Positions 51,167-59,706 of a stretch of DNA of 64,000 bases are shown one piece after another. A program made the position numbers and the translations under genes. Numbering within the stretch: the stretch's first letter is position 1; the number at the start of each line of letters is the position of its first letter. Origin of the DNA: Thiomicrorhabdus aquaedulcis (lineage in GTDB: Bacteria > Pseudomonadota > Gammaproteobacteria > Thiomicrospirales > Thiomicrospiraceae); contig NZ_AP018722.1 in the NCBI RefSeq assembly GCF_004001325.1, forward strand, positions 1,984,001 through 2,048,000, read 5' to 3'. The notes below the pieces were generated by a model. It did not search any database and was not told the DNA's origin. It saw only the letters and a list, made by a program, of their open reading frames with translations.

Positions 51167-52345
51167 ATGACCACGCCCCTGCCCATTCATCTGATTACCG
51201 GATTGTTGGGCAGTGGCAAAACCACCACGTTAAAACAGCTCATCGCCCAAAAACCCCAAAATGAACACTGGGGCATCATCATTAACGAGTTTGGCGAAAT
51301 TGACATTGACGCCGCCTCGGTGAGCGCCGATACGACCAACGACAACAACCAAACGACCAGGCCTGGTCAATCGTCTATTCAAGTGCTTTCGGTAGCGGGC
51401 GGTTGCGTGTGTTGCAACGCCCAACTTGGCCTAACCCAAGCGTTGCACCAACTGTTACACCCCACAAACTCAACAAACCCAACCCAAAAAACCCCGCCAC
51501 TGCACCGCATTTGGATAGAGCCTACCGGCTTAGGGCATCCGGCCAAAATCATTGACACGCTGACCCGCACCCCGTTTAGCCGCCCATTGGCCTTGCAAAA
51601 AATTCTGTGCGTCATCACGCCCGCCCAATTAACCCAAGCACGTTGGCAAAAATCAAATGTGATGCGCGACTTGGTTACCTTGGCCGACGTCATTTTATTC
51701 ACCAAAACCGACTTAAGCACCCCAGAGGCCGTGCACGACGCACGCACATTACTCAGTAATTTATACCCACCCAAAACCGACGTTTGGGTAAATGAAGCAA
51801 TCAGTCACTCAAGCAATCACTCAAACTTTAAACTCCCCTTGAGCGCCGTGCTGGGCATGCGCCGCGTTGCACCGTTTGCACTGTTATCGGGCGTGGTAAA
51901 CCCCTCAAACCCCGCCAGCGCGATACGGCAAAACTCGCACCCGCAACATCAACAAGACGTAACCTACCAGGCCTGCTCAATCACCAGCACACTGCCAGGA
52001 GTGGTAACGTGCATTGCCCAATACGGCAATCGCCATGACGACCAAAATACTACTCAAACAACCACCTTAAAATCCATTGGCTGGGTCTTTACCCCAAAGA
52101 CCCAATTTAGTCGGGTTGCCTTGCAAAGACTGTTTAGTCAAATTAGCCCCACACTCAGTCGCGCCAAAGGATTGCTCAAAACAGGATTAGAATGGCAACT
52201 GGTCAATTGGGCCGATAATCAACTCACGTTTAACGACATTGCCTGGCGCACCGACAGCCGTTTAGAGTTAATTTTTTCAGCCGACGTTGCCTTAGAAATC
52301 ACGGCACTGGAAGCTCAACTGCTTGGCTGTATCTGCAAACAATAA
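51167..52345 (+). CDS. CobW/COG0523-type metal-chaperone GTPase
   Basis: 392 residues. GTPase domain: Walker A GLLGSGKTTTLK, the metal-binding CVCC (GGCVCCNAQ), an IEPTGLGHP motif and LFTKTDL for guanine. A CobW C-terminal domain follows (from about residue 260). Members deliver metal, often zinc or cobalt. It directly precedes folE2, and the pair COG0523-folE2 is a known signature of zinc limitation under Zur control. No clear Zur box was seen. A ACCAGGCCTGGT copy encodes T-R-P-G-Q in the loop before CVCC. The gene starts 26 bases after mqo. Confidence 0.88.
   Translation: MTTPLPIHLITGLLGSGKTTTLKQLIAQKPQNEHWGIIINEFGEIDIDAASVSADTTNDNNQTTRPGQSSIQVLSVAGGCVCCNAQLGLTQALHQLLHPTNSTNPTQKTPPLHRIWIEPTGLGHPAKIIDTLTRTPFSRPLALQKILCVITPAQLTQARWQKSNVMRDLVTLADVILFTKTDLSTPEAVHDARTLLSNLYPPKTDVWVNEAISHSSNHSNFKLPLSAVLGMRRVAPFALLSGVVNPSNPASAIRQNSHPQHQQDVTYQACSITSTLPGVVTCIAQYGNRHDDQNTTQTTTLKSIGWVFTPKTQFSRVALQRLFSQISPTLSRAKGLLKTGLEWQLVNWADNQLTFNDIAWRTDSRLELIFSADVALEITALEAQLLGCICKQ
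51356..51367. repeat. Palindrome ACCAGGCCTGGT, copy 18 (coding)
   Basis: Exact copy in the CobW-family gene, in a low-complexity Asn/Gln/Thr loop. A second one-mismatch copy is at 51966-51977 in the same gene. Confidence 0.95.
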
Positions 52346-52514
52346 GCGCACTCACGGCTGGACGCTCAAACTGCCCGCATAAAAACCTAGTAAAATAGTC
52401 AGGTATTAAGTTAACGTGACCTGGGTTTTTTTGGTAAAATCGCCAATCACTTAATCGCTGTTGTGTTTACATCGCGTTACACCGAGTAAAACAACCTTAG
52501 CCGAAGGAAATTGC

Positions 52515-53465
52515 ATGACCAAGCACATGCCCGATATCGCGTGTCAACCGCACCAAAGCCCTCAGGGAAAACTTAACTGGGTTGGCATGAGCGGGATAGA
52601 ACTCCCCATTTTAATTCAGCAAGGCCTTAACCCCGAAAACAGCGTACGCTTGTCTTCACAAACCCAAGCCTACGTTGACCTAAACGACCCTTTAAGCAAA
52701 GGCATTCACATGTCGCGCTTGTATTTGCTGCTCGACCAAATGGCCACGCAACAACCGTTAACCCCTTTGCGCGTTAAAGCCATTTTAGAGGCGTTTATTG
52801 ACTCGCATCAAACCCTAAGCACTCAAGCGTTTGTGGAATTTAAATTTGATTATTACGAACGCCGTAACTCACTCAAAAGCGACAACAGCGGCTGGAAACA
52901 CTACCCCAGCACACTGCGCGGTGAACTGCGTAACGGTCAGTTTGAATGCGAAGTCTCCATTGAAGTGCCTTACTCGTCTACGTGTCCTTGCTCGGCCGCG
53001 TTATCGCGCCAGTTAATTCAACAAGCGTTTGAAGCCCAATTTTCGGGCAAAGCACTCGACTACACTCAGGTAATGGATTGGCTCGGCACCCCCGAAGGCA
53101 TTTGCGCCACTCCACACAGTCAACGGTCGTACGCACAAGTTAAGGTTAAATTAAACCAATTAGAGCATTTAGAACTCTCTAAACTCATTAACCAAATTGA
53201 AGACGCCGTACAAACCCCCGTGCAAGCGGCGGTAAAACGCGAAGACGAACAAGAGTTTGCACGCTTAAACGCCTCTAACCTGATGTTTTGCGAAGACGCC
53301 GGTCGCCGTTTACAAAGCCAGTTTGACCAGTGTCCTGAATACCAAGATTACTGGGTGCGCATCAATCACCTAGAAAGTCTGCATCCGCACGACGCCGTGG
53401 CCGTAATCACCAAAGGCGTTCCACAGGGCTACCGTGACGAACCTAACTTGATGGACAGAATGTAA
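52515..53465 (+). CDS. folE2: GTP cyclohydrolase FolE2 (type IB)
   Basis: 316 residues. FolE2 converts GTP to dihydroneopterin triphosphate without needing zinc. Signatures: GMSGIELPI near the N-terminus, ISHVSRLYLLLD-like MSRLYLLLDQ, the active-site VPYSSTCPCSAALSRQ with the conserved Cys, CATPHSQRSYAQV, and NHLESLHPHDAVAV. AAGGA six bases upstream supports the ATG at 52515; upstream in-frame starts are unnatural. It lies after the CobW gene with a 170-base gap, so it may have its own promoter. Confidence 0.94.
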   Translation: MTKHMPDIACQPHQSPQGKLNWVGMSGIELPILIQQGLNPENSVRLSSQTQAYVDLNDPLSKGIHMSRLYLLLDQMATQQPLTPLRVKAILEAFIDSHQTLSTQAFVEFKFDYYERRNSLKSDNSGWKHYPSTLRGELRNGQFECEVSIEVPYSSTCPCSAALSRQLIQQAFEAQFSGKALDYTQVMDWLGTPEGICATPHSQRSYAQVKVKLNQLEHLELSKLINQIEDAVQTPVQAAVKREDEQEFARLNASNLMFCEDAGRRLQSQFDQCPEYQDYWVRINHLESLHPHDAVAVITKGVPQGYRDEPNLMDRM

Positions 53466-53550
53466 CCAGAACCCGCTGGTTACAACGGGTTTCAAGGGGC
53501 TTAAACTCCCACTTGCCAATCTAAACCTTCAAACTGAACCTTCAAAAACC

Positions 53551-53587
53551 AAAAAGCCGATTTAAGAAATTCTTAAATCGGCTTTTT
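53551..53587. terminator. Bidirectional terminator between folE2 and the helicase
   Basis: Perfect 18-base arms (AAAAAGCCGATTTAAGAA and complement) with a one-base centre and T runs both ways, between convergent genes. Confidence 0.92.
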
Positions 53588-53612
53588 GGGTTCCAACTAC
53601 TGTAAAACCGAT

Positions 53613-53630
53613 TTGACCAGGCCTGGTCAA
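53613..53630. repeat. 18-bp palindrome around ACCAGGCCTGGT, copy 19
   Basis: TTGACCAGG / CCTGGTCAA, a second hairpin between the terminator and the helicase stop (53685). The 12-mer is 53616-53627. Confidence 0.92.
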
Positions 53631-53684
53631 GTGGGTTTTAAAAAGGTTTTAAAGTGTTTTTAAAGGCTTTAAAAGCGTTGGGGA

Positions 53685-54986
53685 TTATTCGTCGTCCCAA
53701 TCTTCTTCTATGATGGGTTGTTCTTGTCTTACTTTAGGTATGCGCTTTTTGGCGGCTTTTAGGTCAGCGGCTTTTTTGGCGGCGGCCATTCTTGGGGTGA
53801 CTTTGACTTTTTTCTTCTTTTGCACTTTTTTGATGGTGTCGGTCATTTTAAAGTGCGGCTCAAGTCCGGCGATTTTTTCGACGGGCAATTTGAGCTTTAA
53901 ATGGTATTCAATGCGCTCTAAATTCACTAGATCGTGGCGTTCTACTAAGTTGACCGCAATGCCCACTTGCTGAGCGCGTCCGGTGCGGCCGATGCGGTGA
54001 ATGTAAATATCGCCTCTAAACGGAATATCATAGTTAATCACGTGAGTAATTTGCAACATGTCCAGTCCACGCGCCGCCACGTCCGAGGCCACAAGCACTT
54101 TGATTTTGCCGTTTTTAAATTTGTTCATTTTATCCATGCGCACCGCTTGAATAAAATCGCCGTGCAACACTTGTGCCGAGACATTGCGCGATTGCAACCA
54201 GTCGGTTAGCTCTACTGCGCGCTCTTTTTTGTTGCAAAATACAATGGCGCTTTGGCAAGTTGGGTCTTTTAAAATGTTTTCAAGCAGCGCTTGTTTGTGG
54301 GCTTTGTCGTCGGCTAAATACACCACTTGCTGAATTTGCTCAGACTTTTGATTGGGTGCGTCTACTTGCACCACAATAGGGTTGTCCAAAATCTCTTCGG
54401 CAAAGCGGGCTACACCGGTGCCCGCCAACGTGGCCGAAAACAGTCCCGCCTGAAAGTTTCCGGGCGTGGCTTCTAATAACGCCAACACATCGGGGCCTTG
54501 ACCCATGTCCAGCATGCGGTCGGCCTCGTCGATGATGACGATTTCCAAATAGGTTAAATCGACCGCGTCTTCTTCAATCATTTTAAGCAAACGCCCAGGG
54601 GTGGCCACCAAAATGTCGCACGGCTCATTAAGCCGATTCATCTGTTCGCCTTGCTTAAACCCACCGGTAAGAATAACCGAAGGGAAATTGCAGTTGTGAC
54701 CCAACTGCTTCACCACCTTGTGAATTTGAAACGCGAGTTCTCGCGTCGGTGCCAACATGAGCACGCGCGGATTGCTAGGGCGCTTGGGTTCGTCCAGTAA
54801 ATATTGCAATACGGGCAACACAAACGCGGCGGTTTTGCCGGTGCCGGTGGCGGCACCCGCCAAAATATCTTGGCGTTCGAGCATCACCGGAATGGCTTGC
54901 GCTTGAATGGGCGTGGGTTTGTTGTACCCTTGTTTGTGAATGGCCGTTAACAGCGCGGGGTCTAGGTCAAAATCTTCAAATGTCAT
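53685..54986 (-). CDS. DEAD-box RNA helicase, SrmB-like
   Basis: 433 residues. Motifs: Q motif GYNKPTPIQAQAIP, I AATGTGKT, Ia PTRELAFQ, II DEAD, III SAT, and V/VI VLVASDVAARGLD, HRIGRTGRA. It has a basic Lys-rich C-terminal tail (KKVQKKKKVKV). The N-terminal part is closest to SrmB, which assembles the large ribosomal subunit, but RhlE-type cannot be excluded. The enzyme unwinds RNA using ATP. It precedes ppnN by 14 bases. Confidence 0.9.
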   Translation of the reverse strand: MTFEDFDLDPALLTAIHKQGYNKPTPIQAQAIPVMLERQDILAGAATGTGKTAAFVLPVLQYLLDEPKRPSNPRVLMLAPTRELAFQIHKVVKQLGHNCNFPSVILTGGFKQGEQMNRLNEPCDILVATPGRLLKMIEEDAVDLTYLEIVIIDEADRMLDMGQGPDVLALLEATPGNFQAGLFSATLAGTGVARFAEEILDNPIVVQVDAPNQKSEQIQQVVYLADDKAHKQALLENILKDPTCQSAIVFCNKKERAVELTDWLQSRNVSAQVLHGDFIQAVRMDKMNKFKNGKIKVLVASDVAARGLDMLQITHVINYDIPFRGDIYIHRIGRTGRAQQVGIAVNLVERHDLVNLERIEYHLKLKLPVEKIAGLEPHFKMTDTIKKVQKKKKVKVTPRMAAAKKAADLKAAKKRIPKVRQEQPIIEEDWDDE

Positions 54987-55000
54987 ACAACTCTCTGGGC

Positions 55001-56374
55001 TTAATCGCGAATAATTTTATAGCAGGGATTATACGTGCTTGCATCGAGTTTCATGCGTTTTTGTTCAACAAAGCTCTGCAATAGCGTGTCCATTTCGGCC
55101 ATTATTTTTGGGTCACCGTGCAGTTCAAACGGGCCGTGCAGGGCAATTTCGCGTAAGCCATCGGCTTTTACATTGCCGGCCACAATGCCCGAAAACGCTT
55201 TGCGCAATTGACTGGCCAACAAATGCACCGGTTGATTACGGTGCAAGTTAAGCGCGGCCATGCTCTGATGGGTGGGAATAAACGGCGTTTGCTGGTCAAT
55301 GTCCACCAACAATCGCCAGTTGTAATAATATGCGTCACTGCTGGCTTTGCGATCTTGATGGATTTGCGCCATGCAAGCTTTCATGTGACTGGCCACATCA
55401 CGCGGACGGTCTACCATAACCGTGAGCAAACGACTGGCCTCTTCGCCCAGCGTAATGTCTATAAAACGCATAATGCCTTCAAAGTACGTTTGGCTTTGGG
55501 CATTGCCCGTTAACACCACCGGAAACGGCAAGGCCTGGTTGGCCGGATGCAATAAAATACTCAGTAAATACAGCAACTCTTCCATGGTGCCCGCCCCACC
55601 CGGAAAAATCACAATGCCGTGACCCAAGCGCACAAAGGCCTCTAAGCGTTTTTCGATGTCGGGGAAAATACACAGTTCGTTGACAATGGCGTTGGGGGCT
55701 TCGGCGGCGATAATACCGGGTTCGGTAATGCCAATGTAACGCCCCACTTTATAACGCTGTTTGCCGTGGCCTAATACCGCGCCTTTCATCGGGCCTTTCA
55801 TGGCGCCGGGGCCGCACCCAGTGCACACGTCTAAATTGCGTAAGCCCAGTTCGTACCCCAAATGTTTGCTGTATTTGTACTCTTCGAGCCCAATGGAGTG
55901 CCCGCCCCAACACACCACCACATTGGGCACGGTGTTGGCGCGCAATAATCCAGCGTTGCGGGCAATGTGAAAAATAGCGTTGGTAATGCCGTGGCTGTGG
56001 TTTAAATTAAATTGTGGATTGTCTAAAATTTCGTCGCGTGCGTATACCAAGTCGCGAATCACCGCAAACAGGTGCTCTTTAAGCCCCACAATCATTTGAT
56101 TGTCTACAAATGCGTGGCGCGGCGGATTTTTAATAACTAACTGCACGCCGCGGCCTTTAACGGCCACCTTAATGTCAAAATCGTGATATTTTTGCAATAA
56201 CGCCAAGCCGTTATCCTCTTTGGCGCCGGTGTTAAGCACCGCCAAAGCGCACTGGCGCAACAGGTCGTTTAAGCCGCTGGCCGACACATCACACAACTGT
56301 TCAGCCTCTTTATACGACAAAATTTGTAACGAACCTTCTGGGCGAATGATGACTTCTGAAATATCGGTATTCAT
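55001..56374 (-). CDS. ppnN: Nucleotide 5'-monophosphate nucleosidase, PpnN (YgdH) type
   Basis: 457 residues. A LOG-family enzyme that cleaves nucleotide monophosphates to base and ribose-5-phosphate and is regulated by (p)ppGpp in E. coli. The lysine-decarboxylase-like fold shows GGHSIGLEEYKY, CTGCGPGAMKGPMKG and the catalytic PGGAGTMEELLYLL. A C-terminal domain follows (AFSGIVAGNVKADGLR, PCYKI). AAGGAG lies upstream of the ATG at 56374 (MNTDIS); a longer frame back to 56548 overlaps the divergent transporter and is rejected. Confidence 0.93.
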   Translation of the reverse strand: MNTDISEVIIRPEGSLQILSYKEAEQLCDVSASGLNDLLRQCALAVLNTGAKEDNGLALLQKYHDFDIKVAVKGRGVQLVIKNPPRHAFVDNQMIVGLKEHLFAVIRDLVYARDEILDNPQFNLNHSHGITNAIFHIARNAGLLRANTVPNVVVCWGGHSIGLEEYKYSKHLGYELGLRNLDVCTGCGPGAMKGPMKGAVLGHGKQRYKVGRYIGITEPGIIAAEAPNAIVNELCIFPDIEKRLEAFVRLGHGIVIFPGGAGTMEELLYLLSILLHPANQALPFPVVLTGNAQSQTYFEGIMRFIDITLGEEASRLLTVMVDRPRDVASHMKACMAQIHQDRKASSDAYYYNWRLLVDIDQQTPFIPTHQSMAALNLHRNQPVHLLASQLRKAFSGIVAGNVKADGLREIALHGPFELHGDPKIMAEMDTLLQSFVEQKRMKLDASTYNPCYKIIRD

Positions 56375-56423
56375 ATTAAGGTAAACTCCTTGCACAATTG
56401 CACACGTTAACGAGGGTCTAATT

Positions 56424-57527
56424 ATGCTTGCAAATCGCTCCCATGAAGAGGGATTTTTAATTCTTTTACTGCTGGCGGCCGTCGCCGGATTAATTTGGCT
56501 GTTTTCGCCGTTTTTAGAGGCGCTGTTTTTTGCGATGATTTTGGCCACCGCCAGTTACAGTCTTTACCAAAAATTGTTGCCGCGCTTTAACGGCTCAACC
56601 ACCTTAGCGGCCTCGGCCATGAGCACGTTGGTGTTTGTGGGCGTTATAGCACCCGTAACCTACTTGCTGATTGAAGCCAGCTTGCAAGTGGGTCATTTGT
56701 ACAATAGTGCCCAGGCCTGGTTAAGCACGCAAAACCCCGAAAGTTTAGCCCAGCTTAACCAAACGTTGTTGGCGTATCTTCCACTGAGTGAATCGGCGCA
56801 AATCAACGCGCTTGAACAGCTTAAAGCCAACTCTGAAAAGATGATTGAGTTTGCCCAAAAAGCCACCATTTTCTTACTTGAAGGGGTGATTGGCAGCACG
56901 TCTTCGTTTATTACTTTTTTAGGGTTATCGGTGTTTGCGTTGTTCTTTTTTTACCGTGATGGCCATACTATCGCCAACCACATTAAAATTTTATCGCCGC
57001 TTGAAAACTACTACGATCAGATGATTATGACCCGTTTTACCAATCTTTCCTCGGTGCTGACCTTAAGCGTATTAGGCATCGCCCTTTTGCAAGGCGTGTC
57101 GTTTGCCATTGTGGCCTGGATTTTGGGTTTACCAGGCCTGTTCATTGGCATGGCCATTGCCGTAGCGTCGTTTATCCCCATTGTGGGCGCGGCGTTGGTG
57201 TGGGTACCCTTAACGGTGTACGCCGTGGTGCAAGGCGATTATGTTACCGCCGCCATCTTAACGTTTTGGGGCGTAGTGGTAACCGGGTTTATCATTGACA
57301 ACATTATGCGCCCGATGATGATTAAAAAAATCACCCGCTTAATCGGCTCAAGTGCCGACAGCTTTGATGTCGCCAATCACACGCTGATTACCGTGCTGTC
57401 AACCTTTGCCGGATTAATTCATTTTGGCGTAATTGGCCTGTTTTTTGGCCCCGTTATTGCCGCCATGGCCATCACCATTTTTGACGTTTACGAGCATAAA
57501 AATTCTAATACCCTTGATAGAACTTAG
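56424..57527 (+). CDS. AI-2E family transporter
   Basis: 367 residues with about seven or eight membrane helices. It has the family pattern: N-terminal FSPFLEALFFAMILA, a central FFYRDG followed by HIKILSPL, and the C-terminal GLFIGMAIAVASFIPIVGAALVWVPL and FIIDNIMRPMMI. Members have been linked to autoinducer-2 export, sodium/proton exchange or other efflux; no substrate can be assigned here. GAGGG seven bases upstream supports the ATG at 56424. Two near-matches of the iterated palindrome occur inside it. Confidence 0.9.
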   Translation: MLANRSHEEGFLILLLLAAVAGLIWLFSPFLEALFFAMILATASYSLYQKLLPRFNGSTTLAASAMSTLVFVGVIAPVTYLLIEASLQVGHLYNSAQAWLSTQNPESLAQLNQTLLAYLPLSESAQINALEQLKANSEKMIEFAQKATIFLLEGVIGSTSSFITFLGLSVFALFFFYRDGHTIANHIKILSPLENYYDQMIMTRFTNLSSVLTLSVLGIALLQGVSFAIVAWILGLPGLFIGMAIAVASFIPIVGAALVWVPLTVYAVVQGDYVTAAILTFWGVVVTGFIIDNIMRPMMIKKITRLIGSSADSFDVANHTLITVLSTFAGLIHFGVIGLFFGPVIAAMAITIFDVYEHKNSNTLDRT

Positions 57528-57589
57528 TGATAATGAACGCCGGTTAAACATGCTACGATAAAGGTTCTTTCAACGAGGAGAGCCTTTAA

Positions 57590-58759
57590 ATGAACCTTAA
57601 AATAAACCTTAAATTAAACATCCAAAGCCCATCTCATCGCCCGCACCGCGTCTTTAAAAAAACCGCTTTATCCTTAGCCTTACTCAGCGGTTTATTACTA
57701 AACAGTGTTAACGCCGTAGCCGCCAGTGCCAGCGAAGAAGACCCCTACATTAAAAGCTTTAAAACCTACGCCAATGAAGTCAATTCTAGCAGTGGCATTT
57801 TAAAAAAATCGGCCGAAGCCTACGCCGACGATGTCTTTAAAACCGAACGTTCGGTCGGTTATATTGGTAAAGAACTCGCCATTCCCAAAGCCATTAACGT
57901 CACCGATGACGTGTACACCGTGGTGGGCAGTATGATTTGGCACACCCCAGACAATTTTGGTTTAAACAACAACCTGAGTTTTATGATTTTTAAAGACGGC
58001 GTATTTGTGTTTAATGCCGGTGCAAACCCAGCCATCGCCTACTCATTGCACAAGCAAATTAAACGCGTTACCGATAAACCCGTTAAATGGGTTGCCGTTG
58101 AAAACAGCCAAGGCCACGCCTATTTAGGCGCCAGTTATTGGGTGGATGTTGGGGTTAAAAATCTGTATTCCAGCACGCTGGCCAACCAACAATTTCACGA
58201 AGGCTATGCCGAAATAAAAGAAGAATGGGCGTCACGCGTGGGTCGTGACATTACCAAAACCGCTCGCGATGTATCCGATAAATTTACCACCTACGACAAC
58301 GAGCTGACCATTGACGTTGGCGGCGGCGAAACCGTGATATTAAAAGACTTTGGCCCAGGACACACCCCCGCGTCCACCAGCGTGTATGTGCCGTCTAAAA
58401 AGGTGATTTTAACTGGCGATTTGGGCTTTAACGAACGCATGCCGGTGTTTTTTGCCTACACCGACTCGTTTGCCTGGAAAGCCTCATACAAACGCATGCT
58501 CGATGAAATACCTGCCGACACTATTGTAGTGCCCGGCCACGGTACGCCCACTGACATGGCCACGGGCAAACGACAAATGTACGATTATTTAGACTATATG
58601 CACACCCAAATTCAAAAAATTGTCGACGCCAATGGCACTGAAGAACAAGCGTTATTGGTCGATCAATCTATGTACAAAGATCGCCCCGTATTTGACCAAG
58701 CCGCCCCCAACAACGCGCAACACATTTACCGCGAAATTACCGGCGGCAGTTTTAAATAA
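57590..58759 (+). CDS. Exported metallo-beta-lactamase-fold protein with altered HxHxDH motif
   Basis: 389 residues. A long basic signal segment (ending AVAASA, about residues 20-45) precedes an MBL-fold domain (about 85-350). The usual zinc motif H-x-H-x-D-H is replaced: the position reads VENSQGHAYLG, keeping one His. The later ligands look intact: GPGHTPASTSV, ILTGDLGFNE and VVPGHGTP. It may bind a single metal or none, so enzyme activity is uncertain. GGAG upstream of the ATG is clear. It follows the AI-2E gene by 62 bases and may have its own promoter (a GCTACGATAAAGG stretch). Substrate unknown. Confidence 0.78.
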   Translation: MNLKINLKLNIQSPSHRPHRVFKKTALSLALLSGLLLNSVNAVAASASEEDPYIKSFKTYANEVNSSSGILKKSAEAYADDVFKTERSVGYIGKELAIPKAINVTDDVYTVVGSMIWHTPDNFGLNNNLSFMIFKDGVFVFNAGANPAIAYSLHKQIKRVTDKPVKWVAVENSQGHAYLGASYWVDVGVKNLYSSTLANQQFHEGYAEIKEEWASRVGRDITKTARDVSDKFTTYDNELTIDVGGGETVILKDFGPGHTPASTSVYVPSKKVILTGDLGFNERMPVFFAYTDSFAWKASYKRMLDEIPADTIVVPGHGTPTDMATGKRQMYDYLDYMHTQIQKIVDANGTEEQALLVDQSMYKDRPVFDQAAPNNAQHIYREITGGSFK

Positions 58760-58773
58760 ACACACTTTTACAC

Positions 58774-58821
58774 TTAACCAGGCCTGGTTAAACCTCATCT
58801 GATCAGGCCTGGTCACTTTTT
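58774..58821. terminator. Paired palindromes after the MBL-fold gene
   Basis: First TTAACCAGG / CCTGGTTAA (58774-58791, exact 12-mer copy 20 at 58777-58788). Then a one-mismatch copy (58802-58813) followed by a run of T at 58817-58823. They lie between the convergent MBL-fold and EI24 genes and could terminate the first. Confidence 0.75.
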
Positions 58822-58858
58822 TTAGCGTCATGTCTTTTAACCACTGACCAATTACCTA

Positions 58859-59650
58859 TTAATCACTTACTTTATTAACACACGCATCAACCAACGGTTG
58901 CGGTTGTTGTGATAGCGCATCAAAAAAATAATGCGCTAAGGCAATCACCGCCAACACGGGGGCAAACAGGCTGAACAACGGCATTAAACTTAGCCCAAAA
59001 AAGCCTGCCAGCGTTAAGGTTGGTGTCCAGTTGGTTAAGGGTTGCAGTTTTATAAACTGCTTTTTGGGCAAAATCACCTGCCCTACGTCTAATACCAGCG
59101 CGTATCTAAAAAACACAAACCCCAACAGTCCAAACCACACCACGTTAATCAACGGAATAAACAGCATGGGAATGGTGACCAAAAACAGCAGCAGCAGTAA
59201 CAAACCAAATTTGAGCATTTTCCATAACATGCCCAGCATCGAGCCATGGCCATGATAAGCCGTGTGCGGATAATGTTTATCGTGCACCGCTTTAACTAAG
59301 CTGTCGGTCATAAAACCGGTGATAATCATCGCAAACAGCAAAATTAAATAACTGCCCAACAACAATCCCAGCACACCCGCAATCACCGCCACCACTATGC
59401 CAAGCGTCCACAACAGCACCCCGCCTACCAGCGGAATCGCGCCAATCGTTTGTTCAGCTTGGCTTGACCATGCATAAAACTCCGTAACCGCTGGGCTTTG
59501 AGTAAAGACATCACTTAATAAGAACACCCCAAAAAATCCGTAGCCCATTAACGACACCAAGACTATGGCGGCCAGTAACGGCACAAACAAACGCCATAAA
59601 ATAGCCGGCTCTTTTAAGTCGGCTAGGGTTTTTAAAAACAGAGTCATCAT
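58859..59650 (-). CDS. EI24-domain membrane protein (CysZ-like)
   Basis: 263 residues with several membrane helices. The EI24 pattern is present: N-terminal FLKTLADLKEPAIL, a long hydrophobic pair, PHTAYHGHGSM in a cytosolic loop and a VWFGLLGFVFFRYALVLDVGQ segment. CysZ members move sulfate in other bacteria, but many EI24 proteins have no assigned role. AAGG eight bases before the ATG at 59650 (MMTLFLK) decides the start over a GTG three codons earlier. It is downstream of the aldehyde dehydrogenase by 56 bases. Confidence 0.75.
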   Translation of the reverse strand: MMTLFLKTLADLKEPAILWRLFVPLLAAIVLVSLMGYGFFGVFLLSDVFTQSPAVTEFYAWSSQAEQTIGAIPLVGGVLLWTLGIVVAVIAGVLGLLLGSYLILLFAMIITGFMTDSLVKAVHDKHYPHTAYHGHGSMLGMLWKMLKFGLLLLLLFLVTIPMLFIPLINVVWFGLLGFVFFRYALVLDVGQVILPKKQFIKLQPLTNWTPTLTLAGFFGLSLMPLFSLFAPVLAVIALAHYFFDALSQQPQPLVDACVNKVSD

Positions 59651-59706
59651 GGAGTACACCTTGCTTAACGTAAACTTGCTTAATTAAAGACGACTTAACG
59701 CAGAGT

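Noticed and set aside
52346-52514. Zur box before folE2
   Set aside because: I found no sequence close to the known dyad in this gap or before the CobW gene.
56375-56548. N-terminal extension of the nucleosidase
   Set aside because: It overlaps the divergent transporter start and has no counterpart in the E. coli protein.
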